From: Neocallimastix lanati (nom. inval.) | Taxonomy: Eukaryota; Neocallimastigomycota; Neocallimastigomycetes; Neocallimastigales; Neocallimastigaceae | Reading direction: 5' to 3' | Assembly (NCBI GenBank): GCA_016946835.1 | Contig: JACVTC010000033.1 | Span: forward strand, 1,346,501-1,410,500 | DNA length: 64,000 bases | Program-made: the position numbers and the translations under genes | Shown: one piece after another, positions 21,212 to 32,262 of the stretch | Layout of the letters: each line of letters opens with the position of its first letter | How positions within the stretch are numbered: position 1 is the stretch's first letter | Notes under the pieces: model-generated | Databases searched by the model: none | What the model saw: only the letters and a program-made list of their open reading frames with translations | What the model was told of the DNA's origin: nothing

Positions 21212-22110
21212 GACTTTTTGGAATATATTTCTTTTTTATTTTTTTCCATAATCTTATTTAATTGAGGGCAATAGTATGAGTAATGACCTTCTTCCTTACA
21301 GAAGAAGCAAGTTTTAACAGATAAATTTCTCATTTTCTGGGTTGATTCTTCTATAATATCTTGAGGTTTCAGTTTATTATTTGTTTGACTTGTTTGGAAA
21401 GTTTCGTTTCTTCTTTTAGGATAAAGTCTTGAAGTAGTACCGTTTTGATTATTTTGATTATGCTGGGAATTATTAACATTATAGGTATTAATATTATTGT
21501 TCCTTACAGAAAGTCTATCTACTTTCTCGGCAATTTTGAAAGCTTTCTCCATACTTATATCATCTTTAAGGGATAATTTCTTCCAGGCTTCATAATTATT
21601 TTGAATAGAATCAATATAATCTAGTACACCAATGCGCTTTCTTCTCTTTTTATCAAGTTTAGTGTACAAAGTTCTATATCTTACATTAAAGTCTTTAATC
21701 TTTTCGTTTCTTTTAATTCGCATTGCACGAAGTTCTTTAAGAAGTAAATTTTGGTCTTCTTTAATACCGTAAAAATTTTCAAGACTTGAAATAATTTTTC
21801 CAAAAGAAGGAAATTTAATATCATCATCAACATTTTCTTCTTCATCATCATCTTCTTCTTCATCTGATGAATCATCACTTTCATCATCACTATCTTCTCC
21901 CAAATCTTCAATAACGCGTTGTACTTCACCAGAGCTGGTAAGTAAACAAGCATTAAATATTGTTTCTGGATCTGTAATACCTTGTATCTTGATCCAAAGT
22001 TTTAATTCAGTAGCCCAGGACTTAATATCTAAATTGTCCTTGCTAAGTTTCACAATATCTCTTAATTCTTTTTTCAATTCTTTAAAGCTCAAAGTTGTTT
22101 CCTTGGACAT
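21199..22110 (-). CDS. Element C Gag (capsid/nucleocapsid)
   Basis: About 303 residues from the Met that begins MSKETTLSF, which matches the start in element B. The frame is also open 22 codons further upstream (to 22176), but that extension is AT-rich leader sequence and not shared, so the inner start is preferred. It has the same acidic run and CCHC zinc knuckle as B. Gag-type capsid and nucleocapsid of the Ty3/gypsy group. Confidence 0.88.
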   Translation of the reverse strand: MSKETTLSFKELKKELRDIVKLSKDNLDIKSWATELKLWIKIQGITDPETIFNACLLTSSGEVQRVIEDLGEDSDDESDDSSDEEEDDDEEENVDDDIKFPSFGKIISSLENFYGIKEDQNLLLKELRAMRIKRNEKIKDFNVRYRTLYTKLDKKRRKRIGVLDYIDSIQNNYEAWKKLSLKDDISMEKAFKIAEKVDRLSVRNNNINTYNVNNSQHNQNNQNGTTSRLYPKRRNETFQTSQTNNKLKPQDIIEESTQKMRNLSVKTCFFCKEEGHYSYYCPQLNKIMEKNKKEIYSKKSLNF

Positions 22111-22285
22111 TTTGTTTAAATATTTCTTGTTGTATATTAATGAGGTGATTAAATAAGAATAAATTTGGAAATACAACTTTAAAAATATAATTTAATAGGT
22201 AATTTAATATCGAATCAATTTTTAAAACAATATATTTTAGTAACTTTTGAAAATAATAATTTTATTTGCTTTCTTTAGTAGATAT

Positions 22286-22598
22286 AAGCTCGAAATCTTT
22301 ATCGACAACTTAGTAGAAATTATAAAGCACGAGGTTCTTTTCGACTACTTTATTAAGAATAATTTTTAAGTTCGAAATCTTTATCGACAACTCAATAGAA
22401 TAATTTTTAAGTTCGAAATCTTTATCGACAACTTAATAGAATAATTTTAAGTTCGAAATCTTTATCGACAACTCAATAGAATAATTTTTAAGTTCGAAAT
22501 CTTTATCGACAACTTAATAGAATAATTTTAAGTTCGAAATCTTTATCGACAACTTAATAGAATATTTTTCAAGCTCGAAATCTTTATCGACCACTTGA
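22286..22598 (-). repeat. ~40-bp tandem repeat in the element C leader, 8 units
   Basis: Same array as in element B but with one unit more in the homogeneous middle part. The B and C copies therefore changed unit number since their common ancestor, as expected from slippage or template switching in reverse transcription. Confidence 0.9.
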
Positions 22599-22778
22599 AT
22601 TTTTTTAATTTAGTATATTTGTAGTAATAAATTTAGAAGCAAAGTTTTATTTATTATTTTCACCTTTCAAAAATTTTCTTTTTAAACGATAAATATTGTA
22701 TTGTTATAGCTAATAAAATTATTAATTAATTATAATTATTAAATACAAAAAAAAAATAATCTTTATTGTCGTACAATC

Positions 22779-22915
22779 TGATAGTACACACTGTCTGACG
22801 TGCAGCTTACCTAATGGTGTCATGCCACGCGTGTGCCACGATTACTATATTCAATATAAAATATAGCAGTTCAGAGCCCACTAGCCCAATTACTATGTAG
22901 GATAAACTTAATCCG
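22779..22915 (-). other. Conserved structured segment in the element C leader
   Basis: Nearly identical to 14616-14752 in element B, with all five conserved blocks and the same hairpin. See the element A entry for the comparison that suggests conserved RNA structure. Confidence 0.65.
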
Positions 22916-23182
22916 ATAATCTATGTACGGAATAAAAAAAAATTTTAAAAGTATTCAATAATATTTTTATTAACTAATAAAAATTAACTAAAAACACAAT
23001 ATTTTCAAAGTAAATTAAGATTCTTTTACAGGAATTATTAAACAAATAAAGTATCAGTAATAAAAAAAAAATAAAAAAAATTTAAATGGCGAAGTTAGCC
23101 AAAGTCTGATACTTTATATAATAAAGTGCCTTATAACTAGCACAAAGAAAAGTAAAAAAAAAATATATATAAAAAAAACAAT

Positions 23183-23633
23183 CTTACGCCTTCGGTGACG
23201 TAAGCTCCTTATTCGCCAGTGCTTGGAAAGTACCCGCACCTTCGTGTGTTGAAACGTTGAAGGCTGAACTATTATTACCGGGTCGGTAACCAAATACCTT
23301 CGTCTACTTTCCAATTAATCTCCAAATTAACTACTATTCAATAACCTACTATGAATAGAGTTAATTTGTTGCTATCTGAGAATACACTGTGTATGAGCTC
23401 TATCCGCTCCTTGTTATAATTTTACAAAATTTGTTTTTTTAGAATCTTAATTTTACTTATTTAAAAAAAATTTTTTTTTTTTTTTATATATATATATCAA
23501 ACAAGCGCCATAGGTTAATCAAAGGATTAACGACTTACTTGTTTATCAATATAAAATAAAAAAAAATTAAAAAAAAAATCTATGTTATTTACTATTATTT
23601 CTATTTAATTCCCCGATATCTCCACCATATAAA
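23183..23633 (-). other. Structured 5' leader and primer-binding site of element C
   Basis: Contains the CTTACG/CGTAAG hairpin and the nested AAACAAG/CTTGTTT and GTTAATC/GATTAAC hairpins of element B. The putative primer-binding site TGGTGGAGATA lies at 23627-23617 on the - strand, six bases inside the LTR. Confidence 0.55.
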
Positions 23634-23955
23634 TGTTAAGGTTTTAGAGAATTAAATAAAAATAAAGTAAACAAACACAAATTTTATTTATTTATTTATT
23701 TTATTTATTTATTTTTTTTTTATTTGATTTTATTTTTATCTTATTTGATTTTATTCGATGATATTTAAAAATTAGTAGCAAAATTTACAACTATTTATAT
23801 TTTTTTTCAAGGCATAAAAGTTGTTCTTGCCACTAAATTACATTTTATTTATTTTTTTTTTTAAAAACTATTAAATTTAAATTGATTTTTATAATTAATT
23901 ATATAAAATTTAATTATAACAATATAAATAAAATACATTTATAATATTAATAAAA

Positions 23956-24011
<56 letters not shown>

Positions 24012-24507
24012 TTATTTATTTAAAAATATCTAAAATATTACTAATAAGAATTTATTTAATTGGCTATAATTTTTATTACAATCTGTTAAAATATTCAAAT
24101 AAAAATAAAAATACTATTCTAATATAAAGGTTTTTAATAAAATAAAATATTTTTCAATATAAAATAAAACATTTCGATATAAAATTTTATAATAAAAAGT
24201 TAAAATATAATATATAAATTTTTAATTATCAATATATAAAAATATTATTAATATAAATTTTCATTATTAATATAAAAAAAATAAGATTTATTATTAATAT
24301 TGCTAATATAAGTTTTAAATATATAAAAATATTACTATTAATATAAGATTTAATATAAAAATATAAAGTTTAATATAATTTTTGATTTAATTTTTGATCT
24401 TTGGATTTAAAAATTTATTAAAGTACAAAAATAATAATGTACACATAATGTATTAGAAATAAATCGTAGATTTAATTAAGAATGCATTATTTAGTACATT
24501 CTTATCA
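23634..24507 (-). repeat. 5' LTR of element C
   Basis: 874 bp, paired with 16309-17182. Its outer end lies 15 bp before the mature tRNA-Val sequence. The target duplication CAAA follows at 24508-24511. Confidence 0.95.
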
Positions 24508-24522
24508 CAAAAAAAATGTAAT

Positions 24523-24595
24523 ATCCGAATAGTGTAGTGGTTATCACGTTTGCTTTACACGCAAAAGGTCTCCGGTTCGAACCCGGGTTCGGGTA
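24523..24595 (+). tRNA. tRNA-Val (anticodon UAC)
   Basis: A 73-nt cloverleaf. The acceptor ATCCGAA (24523-24529) pairs with TTCGGGT (24588-24594), and the discriminator is A24595. The D-arm lies in GTGTAGTGGTTATCAC. The anticodon stem TTTGC/GCAAA encloses the loop TTTACAC with anticodon TAC at 24556-24558. The T-stem TCCGG/CCGGG encloses TTCGAAC. The internal promoter A box (TAGTGTAGTGGT, 24530-24541) and B box (GGTTCGAACCC, 24574-24584) are clear. No intron. It is the target beside which three retroelements have inserted. Confidence 0.97.
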
Positions 24596-24597
24596 TG

Positions 24598-24601
24598 TTT
24601 T
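24598..24601 (+). terminator. RNA polymerase III terminator of tRNA-Val
   Basis: TTTT two bases after the mature 3' end, with a further T run a few bases on. Confidence 0.8.
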
Positions 24602-24621
24602 AATTTTTAATAATGAGTAAA

Positions 24622-24661
<40 letters not shown>

Positions 24662-25047
24662 ATAATAAGCTAAAGATGATATTTCTATTTAATAATAAGT
24701 AAAAATGAATTTTTACCTAAAAGGAATATTATAATATATTTAATTTTTTAAAAAAAAAAATGAAATATTACATTAATTTTAATTTAATAACATAATGAAA
24801 TCATTAAAAAAAAAAAAAAAAAAAAAAAATTTGTTTTCTTTAAAAAAAAAAAAAAAAAAAAAGTTAATTTATAGTAAAAAAAAAAATTCTGTCGTTTATT
24901 TAAAGCATTAAACTCAGACAACTATTTTGTAAAACTTAGAATAAAATAATAATATATAAATAATTTATTAAACAAAATATTGGTAAATCAAGGTAATAAT
25001 AATACAATAAAAAAATAAAGATGAAACAAATTTTTATTTTTACTTTG
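24602..25047. other. AT-rich spacer after tRNA-Val
   Basis: Poly-T and poly-A tracts; no gene or RNA is seen. Confidence 0.6.
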
Positions 25048-26146
25048 AAAATGAAAATAATAAAAATTCTGAAGTATGGAGGAATAATAGATATAATATG
25101 TATAAACCTCAATTATTAATGAAGAGATAATAAAATTTATTATTATTATTATTATTTATACTTATTTCGACTTTTAATAGAAATATCAAAACTATTCTTT
25201 AGTATTAAAATACTTTATTTCTATTTATTTATTAATTAATTTTTACAAAATAATGAAATTTTAAGAGCTAAAGAAGTAAAAGAAATTAAAGTTATGGTAT
25301 AATAATTATTTAAAATAAACTTTATTTCATTTACTTTTTTTATTTAATAGTTATTTAAAATATATTTTAATTTATTTATTAAAGTTTAAATTATAGCTAT
25401 TAATATCTTTGAAGATGAAAATAATAAAAATTCTGAAGTATGGAGGAATAACAGATATAATATGTATAAACCTCAATCATTAATGAAGAGATAATAAAAT
25501 TTATTATTATTATTATTATTATTTTTTATACTTATTTCGACTTTTAATAGAAATATCAAAACTATTCTTTAGTATTAAAATACTTTATTCCTATTTGTTT
25601 ATTAATTTTTACAAAATAATGAAATTTTAAGAGCTAAAGAAGTAAAAGAAATTAAAAGTTATGGTATAATAATTATTTAAAATAAACTTTATTTCATTTA
25701 CTTTTTTTATTTAATAGTTATTTAAAATATATTTTAATTTATTTATTAAAGTTTAAATTATAGCTATTAATATCTTTGAAGATGAAAATAATAAAAATTC
25801 TGAAGTATGGAGGAATAATAGATAAAATATGTATAAACCTCAATCATTAATGAAGAGATAATAAAATTTATTATTATTATTATTATTATTTTTTATACTT
25901 ATTTCGACTTTTAATAGAAATATCAAAACTATTCTTTAGTATTAAAATACTATATTCCTATTTGTTTATTAATTTTTACAAAATAATGAAATTTTAAGAG
26001 CTAAAGAAGTAAAAGAAATTAAAAGTTATGGTATAATAATTATTTAAAATAAACTTTATTTCATTTACTTTTTTTATTTAATAGTTATTTAAAATATATT
26101 TTATTTTATTTATTAAAGTTTAAATTATAACTATTAATATCTTTAA
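25048..26146. repeat. Three-copy tandem repeat, ~365-bp unit
   Basis: The marker GAAGTATGGAGGAATAA starts at 25071, 25435 and 25802, giving periods of 364 and 367 bp. Copies are nearly identical apart from the length of an inner ATT run and a few substitutions. No coding frame runs through the unit. It is probably a local non-coding duplication. Confidence 0.9.
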
Positions 26147-27181
26147 GTCATTTTTATAATTAAATATATATTATTATTATTGATATCTTTATGTTATTTT
26201 TTTTTTATTTTTTATTAAATAACATTTAAATTATTTGTTAAATTCTTATTAATATATAATTATTTTTACTAAATACAAATAAAGTATTACAATTATATAT
26301 AAAACAAAACTATAATCTAACCTTTAATAACAAATTCTTAAATTTTATGTATTATTAAATATATTTAAAGGTTAGTTTATAATTGTTAGAAATGAGGATC
26401 TTGCATTTCACAAAGTGGCTTATAAATATAAAGCCATACATTTTAACGATATTTTATACAATCATAAATAAATAAATAAATATATATAAATAAATAAATA
26501 AATAGAAAAATTTAATAAAAAATTTAAATATATAATTAAAATAATGAAGAATAATTATAATAAATATATTTAAATAATATTTAAATATGTAATTTAAAAA
26601 AAAAATATATATATATATATAATTTTAAAATAACCAAAAAAATTAAGACGAACTGATGAAATAAATGCCTTAATTAAATACTACAAACATATGGAAATTC
26701 CATTAAAAAAAAAAAAAAAAAAAAAAAAAAGAAATGAATTCAAAAAAGTGTTCAGATGATATTATTAGATTTATGTGGAGAGAACATAAATAATAATAAT
26801 AAATAATATTCTTATATTTTTATTTTTATATTTTATATATTTTTCTTCTTAATAAAATAAATAAATAATCTTATTCAATTTTATTAAAAATAATTTTGTA
26901 TAATATATAATTATTATACTCTATTTGTATTTACATAATAAAAAAAATGAGATAAAGATATTAATGAGAATTTAATAAATAATTTAAATGTAATATAAAT
27001 GAATAAATGAATGAATGAATGAATAAATAATAATAAGTGATTAATTAATTAATAAATAATAAATAAATAAATAAATAAATTAAATAAATAAATAAATAAA
27101 TAAAAATAATTTTAAAATATACATTATTTTTTTTTCTTTTGTTTAATGTCATAATACAAATGTAAATTTATTTAATTTAAA

Positions 27182-27216
<35 letters not shown>

Positions 27217-27460
27217 AATACAAATATAGATTTTTTTTTTTTTTTAAAATAATACAAATATAGATTTATTTAATTTAAATGATTTTTTTTTATTTCATTC
27301 TTTTTTTTTACAAAAAATTAATAAAACACTAATTTATTTATAAATAAAAGAAAAAAGTTTTTAAACACGTTTTCATAATCAAAGATGTTCATTATTAAAT
27401 TATTTTAGTCATGTCATATTTGCAATAAAAAAAAAAAAAAACGTTTAAATTTGGTAGAGA

Positions 27461-27500
<40 letters not shown>

Positions 27501-28699
27501 GTATATTTTTATGTTATTATTCATTATAAATATTGATATGAAATAGAAATAAAAACTCTAATTAACAATAAATTTATGTTAATTAAGAAATGTAGTTAAA
27601 GCATAAATTTATATTTACATATTTTTATTATTTAGTTTAACCATTAATGAAAGTAAATAATTAATATTTATACTTTAACAGTAGGAAATCTTTATTATAG
27701 TAAATAATTATAAAAGAGAAAAATACTTTGAAATAGTTTTAGTTCTCTGTCCAAGAATAAGAAATAGTAGATTAGTGTAATTCTTGAGATCAAAATATGA
27801 AAATAAATATTAATTTTAGGAATAAATGTTAGTTTACATTTTATTTATTTAAAAGAATTACATTTACTTATCATTATTTAAAATTTAAATAAAATAATTT
27901 TTATAAAACATATAAATTATATCCCCCATTTAAAAGAACCGAACCTGAACTTCATTACTTTATCAATATATTAAGTATTGAAATTATTTTAAAAAAAAAA
28001 AAAATTAAACTATCAATTAATTAACATTAATTCCTATTTTATTCAATTTTTTTTTTCTTTTTATTTTTTTATTTATTATTTTTTATTTATTATTTTTATT
28101 TTTATATTAATTACATGCCAAGTTAAAAATGATAATAATAATTAAGAATTAATTAATAATTAATAATTAATATAAATATATTAATTATAAAATATTAATT
28201 ATAAAGTATTAATTTTTTTTTTTATTTCCTGTATAATTATTAAATATCTATTTTTTTTTTTTAAATATTATATATTAATTATATTAATTATATGTTTGAT
28301 TTTCATAATTATAACTTTATTAATTGTAACTTTATGTTTTATGTTTTATTTTATTTCGTTTTATTTTATTTTATTTTATTATTATTTTTTCATTTTTATT
28401 ATTTAAACATACTTTAAATTAAAATTAATATCTTCGGTGATGAATTATTTTCTAATTGTTTTATATTAATTGTTAATAATTTAATTAATAAAAGGTATCA
28501 TTTGAAGGATGAATAATGATGATGATGAAGGTATGATATATTTCATGAAAAAAAAAAAAAAAACAAATTTTTTTTGTATATAATAATAGATAACAAATAT
28601 ATAAGTAAATAATCAAATAACTAACTAACTAACTAAATAAATAACTGAATAACAAAATAAATTTATAAATAAATAAACAACTAACTAAATAACTAACTA

Positions 28700-28845
28700 A
28701 ATAATAATTAATAATAGATAAATAAACAACTAAATAATAATTAATAATTAATAATAGATAAATAAACAACTAAATAATAATTAATAATTAATAATAGATA
28801 AATAAACAACTAAAAAATAATTAATAATAGATAAATAAATAACTA
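28700..28845. repeat. Minisatellite, ~47-bp unit
   Basis: Three to four copies of a unit containing AATAATAGATAAATAAACAA and ACTAAATAATAATTAAT. Non-coding. Confidence 0.75.
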
Positions 28846-29565
28846 AATAAATATAATATAAATAAATAATAAATAATAATTAAAAATTGATATAAATAAA
28901 TCTTTTTTTTTTAATCTCTATTTAAAAATATAATAGCTCACAATATTAACAAAATAAATTATGGACCAATGATAATGATGCATTAAAATATTTATTAATA
29001 TATAAATATTTATAAATTAATTTTTTTTCTTTTTTCTGAACTTTAAATAATTATAAAAAAGAAAAAAAAATTTCTATTAATATTTCTATGTTTTAGGTTA
29101 TATGCTGAAAATAAATGAAATTAATGAAAGAAATGTAAAATATATAAATTAAATTTAATAATAAAATGTGTATTAATTATAATTGTAATTATTATTATTT
29201 CTTTAATATATAAAGAAATATTTTGTTAAATATTAGAATAATTAAAATTTAATAAAATTAAATATTAAATATTAAATTATATCGAAAGATATAATACTTT
29301 AAGCATCAACTGTAAATAATAAATAATTGAATAATACTTTAAGCATCAACTGTAAATAATAAATAAATGAATAATAAATAATAAATAGTAAGTAGTAAAT
29401 AATAAATTATATAAATAAATAAATAATAAGTAATAAGTAAATTATAAATAATTAATAATAATAATAAATAAATTAAAAATAAAAATAAATAATAATAAAT
29501 AATAATAGAATGTTTTAAAATATTAATAATAATGAATTAAATAATAACGGAAATTTTATTATAAA

Positions 29566-29607
29566 TTTATATACAATAAATTTAATTATAAATTTATTGT
29601 ATATAAA
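29566..29607. repeat. Perfect 19-bp palindrome
   Basis: TTTATATACAATAAATTTA (29566-29584) and its exact reverse complement (29589-29607) are separated by ATTA. It would form a cruciform or hairpin. No gene ends beside it. Confidence 0.85.
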
Positions 29608-29840
29608 ATTATTACATTGTTTTTTTTTTTTTTTTTTTTTATATTTTTTATTTAATTAAGATTCATGATACAATTTAAATTATTTAAATTAAATATTATT
29701 TAACTCTAACCATTAATTTAATTTTTAATTTAATTTAATTTTATTTTGTGTTGTACATGAAATATTTAACTCTTTTTTTTTTTTTAATCTTATGGAATAT
29801 TACAAAAGAAGTAAATTGTAATTTTCTTGATTTCTTTTCT

Positions 29841-29871
<31 letters not shown>

Positions 29872-31215
29872 CCTTTCTAGTTTTTTTTTCCTTTTTAATT
29901 TTTTATTGATTTTATTACTTCTTTTTTTCGTATTTATTAATTATGTGTTATTACATATATATTTTTGTTAAAATAGAATAAATAACAAATAACAAATAAT
30001 ATATAATAAAATAAATAAATAAATAAATAAATAATAATTAAAATGAATAGAATAGTAAATAATCTAGTATTCAATGAATAATAATTACAACATAATTTTT
30101 TAATTTTATAATTTTTATAATTTTTATAATTTTTTTTTTATTAGTATTCATTAATTTAATACAAGATTTATAATAAATAAAGTTTATAATAATACATTAT
30201 ATGTAGATTAAAAAAAAATAAAAAATAATTAAAACAGAAATATGTTTGCTAAATTTGGTAATATTTTAAATCTATATAAAAAATACATAATAAAAAAAAA
30301 GGTATATAAATGTAATACATAAAAACGGCAGAAAAAAAAAAACTATATAAAATATAAAAAATTAAAAAAAAAAAGTGATATAAAATAAAATTAAATTAAA
30401 ATAAAGCTTTTTTTTTATTATAATAAACTATAATATAATAAAAAAAAAAAGTAACAAAATTTTGAATATATTAAATTTAATTTCTATTTAATTAAAAAAT
30501 CTTGATAATAATAGAAAAAAACAAAAATAAAAAAAGATAATAAAAAAAATAATAAATTATACATAATATATAAAGTTTAAAATATATAAATAAAATAAAG
30601 CATATAAAAAAAAAAAAAACAAAAAAAAAAACAAAAAAAAAAAAAACGGCATATAATATAAGAATATCCAATGGAATTAATGATAGAAGCTTTTTAATTA
30701 ATTATAAATTTTAAATATTAATAAAATGCATGAATGATTTCCTAATGAAGGTTACACTACTTTTAAAAATATTAATTATAGAATATTAAATATTAAATAA
30801 TAATTTTACATTAACAAAAAATATGAATGTTCTTGAAAAAAAAAATTTTTTTTTATTATTTTTATTAATTATAAAAAATAATAATATATAAAGGATTAAA
30901 AGTTTTGTAAAAAAAAATTTTATCAATCAATATTTATAATCAACTATTAATAAAAAAAATAATTTTAATTATCTTTGTATATAGTAATTTATTTTTTTTT
31001 TAAATAGAATAGGATAATTATATTTATTTAATATTATTTAATTAAATATTGTTAAAAAATTTCCATCTATATATATCATCTTATAATTTATTTTTGTTGT
31101 AAATAAAAAAAAAAAATAATTGTAATTTACTTATAAATAAAATTAAATAATAAAAATTATTTTATTTTTTTCTAAATTCGACTTTTACGGAATAAAAATA
31201 AAAAAGAAATAAAAA

Positions 31216-32262
31216 ATGAAATACTCAGCTATTGTTGGAATTGTTTCTTTATTAATTATTGGCGCCAGTGCTCGTCCAATTCCATGTTTCCCAGGTGAAT
31301 TCGGTGGTGGTGCCCCAGGTGGTGGCTTCCCAGGTTTCCCAGGAGGTGGTGCTGGTGCTGGTGGTGGTTTCCCAGGTGCTCCAGGTGGTGGCTTCCCAGG
31401 TTTCCCAGGAAGTGGTGCTGGCGCTGGTGGTGGTTTCCCAGGTGCCCCAGGTGGTGGTTTCCCAGGTTTCCCAGGAGGTGGTGATAGCGGTAATGGTGGA
31501 TTCCCAAGTATTCCAGGCTTCCCAGGAGGTGGTGATAGCGGTAATGGCGGATTCCCAAATATTCCAGGCTTCCCAGGAGGTGGTGATAGCGGTAATGGTG
31601 GATTCCCAAGTATTCCAGGCTTCCCAGGAGGTGGTGATAGTGGTAATGGCGGATTCCCAAGTATTCCAGGCTTCCCAGGAGGTGGTGATAGCGGTAATGG
31701 TGGATTCCCAAGTATTCCAGGTTTCCCAGGAGGTGACAATGGTAATGGTGATAATACTCCACCATCTCCACCAAGTCCTCCAAGTGGTGATAATGGTGAA
31801 GATCATGGAGAAGGAGAAGAATGTGGTCCAACCTCACCAAACGGTCCATGTCAACCAGATACTCCATCTACTCCTCCAAGTCCTCCAAGTCCTCCAAGTG
31901 GTGGTAACGATAACGGTGAAGGAGAAGAATGTGGTCCAAACTCACCAAACGGTCCATGTCAACCACCAGTTCCACCAAGTGGTGGTAACGGTAATGGTGA
32001 AGGAGAAGAATGTGGTCCAAACTCACCAAATGGTCCATGTCAACCACCAGTTCCACCAAGTGGTGGTAACGATAATGGTGAAGGAGAAGAATGTGGTCCA
32101 AACTCACCAAATGGTCCATGTGAACCACCTGCTCAACCATGTGATCCATCTGATCCAAACTGTGATATAAATTCTGATACCGAAGATGTTGGAAATGGTG
32201 ATAACAATGCTGATTCAGGAGAAGTCCTTGTTGCTTCTGAAGACGAACCAGAATATTATTAA
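31216..32262 (+). CDS. Secreted Gly/Pro-rich repeat protein, paralog 1
   Basis: 348 residues; no known enzyme domain. Residues 1-20 are a signal peptide ending near GASA before [13 protein letters not shown]. Next come Gly-rich FPG/APG repeats, then about five copies of a 17-residue unit GGGDSGNGGFPSIPGFP. The C-terminal half has four boxes [10 protein letters not shown] or CGPNSPNGPC spaced by PPSGGNxNGEGEE, then CDPSDPNC and an acidic tail ending EYY. This layout suggests a flexible, elastin- or silk-like extracellular or wall protein whose Cys boxes could cross-link. The ATG follows an A-rich leader and no intron is evident. It is the most diverged paralog: GFP-type repeats rather than GIP-type, few SPP linkers, and no shared promoter box. 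Function is not known. Confidence 0.9.
   Translation: MKYSAIVGIVSLLIIGASARPIPCFPGEFGGGAPGGGFPGFPGGGAGAGGGFPGAPGGGFPGFPGSGAGAGGGFPGAPGGGFPGFPGGGDSGNGGFPSIPGFPGGGDSGNGGFPNIPGFPGGGDSGNGGFPSIPGFPGGGDSGNGGFPSIPGFPGGGDSGNGGFPSIPGFPGGDNGNGDNTPPSPPSPPSGDNGEDHGEGEECGPTSPNGPCQPDTPSTPPSPPSPPSGGNDNGEGEECGPNSPNGPCQPPVPPSGGNGNGEGEECGPNSPNGPCQPPVPPSGGNDNGEGEECGPNSPNGPCEPPAQPCDPSDPNCDINSDTEDVGNGDNNADSGEVLVASEDEPEYY

Larger units (their letters stand above)
16309..24507 (-). mobile_element. Element C: second copy of the B family, looks whole
   Basis: It reads right to left. The 3' LTR is 16309-17182 and the 5' LTR 23634-24507, both 874 bp and apparently identical by eye, so this is probably the youngest insertion. 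The duplication CAAA lies at 16305-16308 and 24508-24511. It has the same gag, pol, frameshift signal, leader repeats and structured segments as B. It ends 15 bp before a tRNA-Val gene, the spacing typical of Ty3-like elements that integrate at RNA polymerase III start sites. Confidence 0.95.
26147..31215. other. AT-rich intergenic DNA with minor repeats
   Basis: No gene is supported. It holds short hairpins (TGGCTT 26416-26421 with AAGCCA 26431-26436), AAAT microsatellites, a minisatellite and a palindrome (both listed separately). A few less AT-rich fragments such as 27925-27960 are unexplained. The last few hundred bases are the 5' region of gene 1. Confidence 0.6.

Noticed and set aside
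23114-23314. 66-codon frame in the leader of element C
   Set aside because: Short and interrupted differently in B; the region looks like structured leader RNA.
8229-24507. B and C as one tandem duplication by unequal recombination between LTRs
   Set aside because: Such events leave a shared single LTR between copies. Here four LTRs are present, paired by their own variants, and each element has its own CAAA duplications.
31252-32170. Long alternative frames over the secreted-protein genes (Val/Gln-, His/Leu- or Ser/Gly-rich)
   Set aside because: They shadow the real genes, lack signal peptides or sensible ends, and follow from repeat codons without stops. The frame with the signal peptide and Cys boxes is the conserved one.
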